Source: Lunularia cruciata (taxonomy: Eukaryota > Streptophyta > Marchantiopsida > Lunulariales > Lunulariaceae). From it: a stretch of 64,000 nucleotides of DNA. The DNA is taken from positions 21,953,001-22,017,000 of the forward strand of contig OX419758.1 of NCBI GenBank assembly GCA_948567375.1, written 5' to 3'. Each line of letters opens with the position of its first letter. Position 1 is the stretch's first letter. Under the pieces are notes generated by a model. The model was not told the origin of the DNA and did not search any database. It saw only the letters and a program-made list of their open reading frames with translations. Below, piece after piece: positions 58,876 to 64,000 of the stretch. The translations under genes and the position numbers were made by a program.

Positions 58876-59100
58876 TTAGTGGACTCTGTCTCCAATTTCT
58901 GTCTCTGTCTCGGAGAGAGTGGCGAGGCATAGTCTGATGCATATATTTTCTTGTGTAAAACTTTTTGAAAGTTCGTTCTCCGCACCTCCTTTGAGCGCAA
59001 CAATGTCATATTTGTGGGCGAACTTCAGTACTTCTTCAGCAGGTGCTTCTGTGGTTAATAGGATATTTGCAGTGTAGCAAAAGTTGACCACAGCTCGCAA
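58876..59100 (-). pseudogene. BTB/POZ domain C-terminal fragment
   Basis: The frame reads RAVVNFCYTANI, then EEVLKFAHKYDIVALKGGAENELSKSFTQENI. This is the last third of a BTB/POZ domain (the (V/L)xxFxYT turn, the AxKYxxxxLK helix and the LSxxLTxEN end). BTB proteins are often substrate adaptors of CUL3 ubiquitin ligases. Upstream the frame holds only about 7 codons before a TGA, so the N-terminal two thirds are missing; the C-terminus stops 20 residues later. A fragment or an isolated last exon. Confidence 0.75.
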
Positions 59101-60094
59101 ACAGGGGCACCCACGCCCCCAATTTTCACATCACCCGTCTCCTTCTCTCCATCTCATTTCCGAACATCCTTCGGAATACAGCCGACCTGCCAACCTGTTT
59201 GGACAAAAAGAAAGAAAATTAACCCCAGTTTCGCACTTTGACAGATTCGGTTCAATGTATCCACTGTTCAGGTCACCACGTCAACTTTTGGTATCCAGAA
59301 TCCCCCAGAACAAGGGTCATCTATAGTATCAGAAACACTCATGAAGGTCGACGAAAACAATGCAGATTTCAGGAACTGTTTCGGGGCGGCATTATCCTGA
59401 GGATTCACTTAGGGTTTGATTCTCAAGAGACAATACCCTGAAAGACTCGATTTTAGCGCCGATCGAAGCGACACATGCACGTTCAGAGCAAGATCACGTT
59501 CCCCTGGAAATTCGAAAATTTCTTACAATACACACCTTGGTAGCAAAATGTTCAGTTTATCAAATAAGTTCCAGCCAAGCCGGGTTTAGATAAGGATCCC
59601 TTTCCTCGGAACCATCAGTAGAAATAAGTTCCAGCTGTTGTCCACACTGTGGAACAGGGAGCACTACCGAACGAAGCAGCCATGAGGGTACTCTGCTATG
59701 GACTCTGCGAGAAACAAAGTCTTTACTGAATGAACTAGAGAACGATGAAGAACCACACAGAAACGCGAGAAGAGCTGTCTTGCTTGCAAAGCCCTGTGAA
59801 GAAACTGATGTAAAACCACAGTTACAGAGACCACTAGAGACCACTGTCAAATTGATTTTGAGTTTGGGCCTCTGAGATAAAATCATCGCCCGTTGGCGTC
59901 AACGTATGGGAGAGAGACAAAACGCCAAGCGGTTCGTTGAAGCGAGACACACTGATTGTCACTCTGTGTCGATTAGACTTCGGCACTGCATAGCGAGTGT
60001 ACGTCACGCGGTATTCTCATACAAGCTGCCCGCGGTGATTTCAAAGGAACTTATGCATTGATGTCCTCCCAGGATATTCCACGTTCGTATGTCA

Positions 60095-60518
60095 TGTGAA
60101 ATGAGTAAGACTGGTTGGGATAAGGTTAGTGATGAGATTAGTTAACAGTGGGCAAGTTCAGGCAGAAACGGTACCAAAATTCCGTGGAAGCTACACTACG
60201 GAAAACAGTCAACTTGAATGACGTTCTCCACAATTTTCATAGCAACAGAAAGCTGTGGCGAGAAAAGCGCGTGAGGCTCAAACTGGAGGTTCATTTGTTT
60301 GTATTACTTCGATACCAGGGACTGAAAGGGGAAAGTACCTTGGGGTTAGTTTGTATGGGACTTCCATGGCAGGGGCAAAACATTTAATGGAGATGATGGC
60401 TTTGGAGCCAGGGAAGTACGGAATTCGTGTGAATGCTGTATCATGCGGTGTTAGTGGTGAACATAATCTATTTCAGGCGAAAGACGAAAGCTCTGTGGAT
60501 GAGATGGCGAGGAAATAG
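60095..60518 (+). pseudogene. SDR fragment, copy B
   Basis: Paralogue of 1433-1856. The same SDR part is present: AREAQTGGSFV, YGTSMAGAKHL, YGIRVNAVSCG, ending LFQAKDE and ARK. The catalytic-lysine position is again Met, while a Lys appears four residues later. The upstream GWDKV segment ends at a TAA (60144-60146 region), an extra lesion over copy A. Shared features place the loss of the N-terminus and the K-to-M change before the duplication. Confidence 0.78.
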
Positions 60519-61043
60519 TGCCATAGCAGCGGTGGTCGCAGTTTACGAGTGATGACCACGCCTTGGTTCTTATCTGTAGCTTCAAGCGTTCTTACAAGCG
60601 TGACTCCTGCAACTTATTCATTAGCTATTGCTGGCATTTTCCAGCAACTTCTACTTATGCTACCGACCAAAACGATTGACAGAAGGAACAGGGCGACCGC
60701 GTAGAAAACACGATTGAAAGAGATTGAAAGCAGGTGATGAAGAGTATTGTTACCTCAACTGCATCTACCATTGTTATTTCTGAATGTGCTGAAACTTCCA
60801 TACCTATGTCCTGCTGGCAGATGGCGATTTGGCTGGAAGATACAGATTTTTAGTTCTGGACGAATTGAACCTTCGATGTAACTGATGGTTAGAATCGACG
60901 GCTTTAATATGAGGAGCAATGCCGGGGCCTGGGGACACTTGATATTTTCTAAGGATTACACACAGGTTCTATGCATGAACAACTTCATTTGCCAAAGATA
61001 AAGATCGTTTAACTTGGTATATAGACGTGAGCACCTATGATCC

Positions 61044-61875
61044 TATTGGTAGGAACAGGGCACTTTTGAGCAGGAAGGTTACGGTATGTACTTATAGCTT
61101 GACAAAGATGAACATCAACAGCACTGTTTCAGGGAAAGAACCATTAACCTCGACAGCGAATGGACGGTTCGGCTGTGACTGCTCACAAGCGTAGGTTTTG
61201 ACTCTGTAATCGGCAAAACCAGATAACTCAGGTCTGCCAATCTGCAAGCAATGAAGATGAAATAATGAGTTCATCACTTGCTCAGCACCTTTCAGCATTG
61301 AGTTACTTTTACAAATTCTTGAAATATATTATTTGTGGATGGTGGCCTTAGCTCTGTTATCCACTATTAATGTTTGAAGAGCCTTAGTACAATAAATGAA
61401 TAAGATTGAGTTCATGAAAGCTCATCAATATCCATTTGTTTTATCAACTGTCCTTTGCTCTGATGATCTTCGTGGCTTTTGATTCTTTCATTGGCGAAGC
61501 GCGTGGTCGGGCAGTGGACTGAACTTCATCCTTACACTCAAGTTGTTGTACAGTTCAGTGTAAAAAAAAATCTGGAAAGCTAATGACTCTTTTACTTTTC
61601 GTTGCCTCCTCAAGGTCTCAACGACCGAATAGGTCTCTGCTTCTTGGTGTTACTTTAAAGAACTCGGTTTCGTGCAGATTCTCAATCCTATCAGCCAAGA
61701 GCTGAGGTATCTACGATATATGACCTGTTCATAAGTGGAAGGGACTATTGTGGTGGGATTCACCGACCAAACCAAGCATATGCTACAACGAATCTTGGAA
61801 ATGACTTGCGAATTGAAGAGATTATGCTCCGAGATGGGTGGATCTCCTGTTGTTGCTGGAAGCGGAAACTTGCAT
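61044..61875. other. Block present in duplication copy B only
   Basis: Copy A joins the flanks directly near 4463-4470, so this is an insertion in B or deletion in A. It includes the exon-like segment at 61125-61241 and a plus-strand frame at 61735-61932 (MLQRILEMTCELKRLC) that may be chance. No terminal repeats were seen; a deletion in A is the simpler reading since the block contains exon-like sequence. Confidence 0.6.
61125..61241 (-). pseudogene. Isolated exon-like segment, unrecognised protein
   Basis: It is 117 bases (39 codons) between a good acceptor (TTCATTGCTTGCAG) and a GT donor. It encodes IGRPELSGFADYRVKTYACE followed by an RPFAVEVNGSFPET segment. The composition is that of a folded protein and the splice context is convincing, but the family is not recognised and no neighbouring exon was found. 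Confidence 0.4.
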
Positions 61876-62224
61876 ACGAAGCAGCTTAACACCCTACAGG
61901 AGGATAGTTTCACTCAAAGATCGAGAAAATGATTGGACGATTTTCTTCAGTACCTGCTGTATTTTAAGTACCTCTTACATCATGTGCAGCTTTTCCTAAT
62001 CTCGATTTTCGTCTTCCAATCGATTTCAAGCAGAGGAAGTTCTCATCCAGGGCAGGTGTCTATCATTGACACCTTTCAGCAGATACTGCGGTCACTTTAC
62101 CTATGGGTATACACATTGCCTATCGAGTTGAAGTTCATGTCGTAAGTGACGTGTTAACTCCTGCTCTCTTCACTCAAATGACACAAGCCGTTGATAAATA
62201 AGCAAGTGAACGATTTGGTTCAAA

Positions 62225-62335
62225 AGACAACCGTTTAGGATAACAAGAAGGAAGGGAAGACCCCATCAAGCCGAACAAGGATAAAACGTAAGAGGGAAAA
62301 GGGGGCTAAGCGCCAATGAGGAGATTGTGATTTCT
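62225..62335 (-). mobile_element. LINE 3'-end fragment (copy B version)
   Basis: Counterpart of 4820-4925. The hairpin has one change (GGAAGGGAAGACCCCATC). Confidence 0.65.
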
Positions 62336-62461
62336 ATTGAGCTGTGGAAACGACGACAGGCTAGGGTTTCGGCGAGAACACTGTTAGACACTGTTGAGCT
62401 GTAGGGGACGACGGGTTGGGGGTTGCATAAACGAGAACACTTCCATCGGCGGAGATGGCCA

Positions 62462-62623
62462 AAAACTGCTTTCAGGCTCCACACTAACTTTGTAGCTGCT
62501 TCTGGTAGCGACGGAAAACCGCCAGAACTAGAGCTTTCTGGTAACAGAATACAAGTGAAGAACGGGGTGACACTCAAGCAGGACAGTGGTAGCTTCGCCG
62601 TTAAGATAGGGAAGAGTCCCTGA
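62462..62623 (+). pseudogene. Unrecognised coding remnant, copy B
   Basis: Same frame as 5050-5219 in copy A (KPPELELSGNRIQVKNGVTL, then SGSFAVKIGKSP and a TGA). Differences between copies are few and keep the frame open. Confidence 0.35.
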
Positions 62624-62642
62624 CTACCTTTGCAGCTACCTG

Positions 62643-62744
62643 GGGTCCCTTGATGGGGTTGCAGCTACCTGGGGTCGCTTGATGGGGTCTTCCCATCCTT
62701 CGCTTTTCCTACGCGGTCGCCTTCTCTTCCTTTGCAGCTACCTG
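62643..62744 (+). mobile_element. 102-bp LINE 3'-end insertion in copy B
   Basis: Copy A has the empty site (about 5229-5246). A 16-bp target duplication, CCTTTGCAGCTACCTG, is exact at 62627-62642 and 62729-62744. The inserted part (62643-62728) includes TTGATGGGGTCTTCCCATCC with the hairpin and CTACGCGGTCGCC. Its left side contains a partial second copy of the target (TTGCAGCTACCTGGGG) and of CTTGATGGGG, as if the reverse transcriptase slipped or jumped templates. Confidence 0.85.
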
Positions 62745-63209
62745 CTACAATAGTTTGGTATTTCGCTATTGTAACACCACGGTCTATCAACATCGGATAT
62801 CAACAACAGTTCAGCTAAAAACCCTACCCTTGGAAGGGGAACGGTTATCACCTCGTAACTCCAAATCTGAAAGCATCCAAGCCGTCAAATACGGCGTGGA
62901 TAGAATGTCGCAGGTACTAAAGTCGGGATATAGTGCTCTTTGCCTTGGACTAGTAAGGACCTTCTTAGCGGGAACTCCAGTTTAGCGAGGTTTTAAAACT
63001 GACGGGAAATTCTGCATAGGACAGAAACCACCAGTGGGGCGTGCATCGGCAACGCCATAGACTGCCAACAGTGCTACGCTACAATAGATCGTAATCCCAA
63101 CCGAAAGCCCAATGCGACTTCGACTTCGTTACTAACTTCAGAATACGCACTGCTGCAGTCGATTTAGAGAGAATTTTGACCGGTTTGTTGGGTGTAGGAG
63201 CGGAAGATT

Positions 63210-63623
63210 GTGGACTCTTTGGGAAGAACGTCGTGTGTCTCAGCAATAGCTGCGCAGTGTTCTGCTGTCAGCTTTGCGAGTTCGTGTGTTTATTCTTCTT
63301 CTAATGCAGGTAACTGCAGTAGGAAATCGGATTGCAGCAGCAATTGTATGCAGGGAGTTGGCTGGATGGGAGCGGCGGTTTTAGGGTCGGGATTCGAGAT
63401 GTTGAGAAGTAGGCAGGGACGAAGTTCTGGAGCTCGTGCAGCCACCTTTGCAGGGGAAGCAGACGAGGAAGTGCATGCCGTTGGGGATTGTTGTCAACTT
63501 TATTCGGATTTGTATTCTGTGACCTTCGCATCTACCACTGCCAGGAAGGGCAGAAGTTTGAGAAGTTCGTGGAGCGTAGAAGCTAGAGGCGTGGCTACGT
63601 CAGTTGTGGTAGGGTCGTTGTAG
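63210..63623 (+). pseudogene. Ser/Arg/Ala-rich coding remnant, copy B
   Basis: An open frame of 137 codons (GTG first codon, no early ATG) rich in Ser, Ala and Arg, including RQGRSSGARAATFAGEADEE. It resembles a plastid transit peptide. It sits at the position where a HisB 5' exon would be expected if HisB also follows copy B outside the window. Unproven. Confidence 0.3.
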
Positions 63624-64000
63624 AGCCCGCTAACACTATTACTACCGAACAAGGTACTTGATAAATTCGTCCCAGAAGGAACAATATGGATGAATGAAGA
63701 CAAGAGAGAACGTATATTGTCTCACAGATTGTGTGCAATTTTCACTGAGTTGAACAAATAGGACACGACGTCGAGGTAGAAGTGTAAATTTTCTTTTCTC
63801 GTGCGCTTTCTCCTAGCTAGTCTTAGCACCATGCTATGTCCCTGGATGCTGTAGATAGCGCACACTTACCTTCTTACCGCTTGACGCTCAAAATAGTGGG
63901 ACGATGCAGACTTTTAGTCATCAGAAGAAAGCAGAATTGCTTTGAATATGAAAACCAGTCTCAAGGGTTAGGATTCTTATAACCAACTATTCAGTTTTCT

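Larger units (their letters stand above)
59527..64000 (+). repeat. Segmental duplication, copy B
   Basis: Direct-orientation partner of 1-6480. It still matches at the last base of the window, so it continues to the right. Compared with A it lacks the blocks at 118-986 and 2017-3885 but has extra sequence at 61044-61875 and a 102-bp insertion at 62643-62744. Confidence 0.95.

Noticed and set aside
1-64000. CRISPR arrays, bacterial operons, rRNA or tRNA genes
   Set aside because: No regularly spaced identical repeats, no prokaryotic gene order, and no sequence that I could fold into a tRNA cloverleaf with confidence.

Overview
This window reads as nuclear DNA of a land plant. The evidence is an intron-containing, plant-type imidazoleglycerol-phosphate dehydratase (HisB/IGPD) locus, an ankyrin-repeat protein ending in a PGG-type membrane domain, chromodomain Ty3/gypsy elements with an initiator-Met tRNA primer-binding site, and long AT-rich intergenic DNA. 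I cannot fix the species from sequence alone. The mix of gypsy families, one carrying a PHD finger, and an unusual LINE would fit a bryophyte or lycophyte, but that is a guess. No operons, CRISPR arrays, rRNA or tRNA genes were seen.

Layout. (1) 1-6480 is one copy (A) of a segmental duplication; its partner (B) is 59527-64000 in the same orientation, about 59.5 kb away. Both run off the window at their outer or inner ends, so the true unit may be longer. Each copy holds a broken short-chain dehydrogenase (SDR) fragment and short coding remnants. They differ by insertions and deletions that date transposon activity. (2) 6539-8483 is a multi-exon HisB locus with three recognisable lesions; a second, much more decayed HisB fragment lies at 21098-21436. 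(3) 11692-14792 (minus) is the only gene that looks intact: two exons joined across an AT-rich intron give about 862 residues. (4) 2017-3885 and about 16730-18665 are 5'-truncated copies of a LINE-like element. Very short copies of the same 3' end are scattered through the window. (5) 24557-55240 is a block of nested, decayed LTR retrotransposons: one complete but dead chromovirus (28749-34319) inside another, four solo LTRs of a separate family across the window, a gypsy element whose integrase is followed by a PHD finger, a head-to-head pair of chromoviruses, and a fourth gypsy family carrying a 2-kb foreign insertion. (6) 55241-59526 is mostly anonymous, with one BTB-domain remnant.

Together the genes do not form a pathway. 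The window is a transposon-rich region in which one membrane ankyrin gene survives and an amino-acid biosynthesis gene is decaying. The most interesting material is the LINE family with a fixed hairpin-bearing 3' end, which moved into the duplicated segments after they separated, and the 2-kb inserted element inside the gypsy protease gene.
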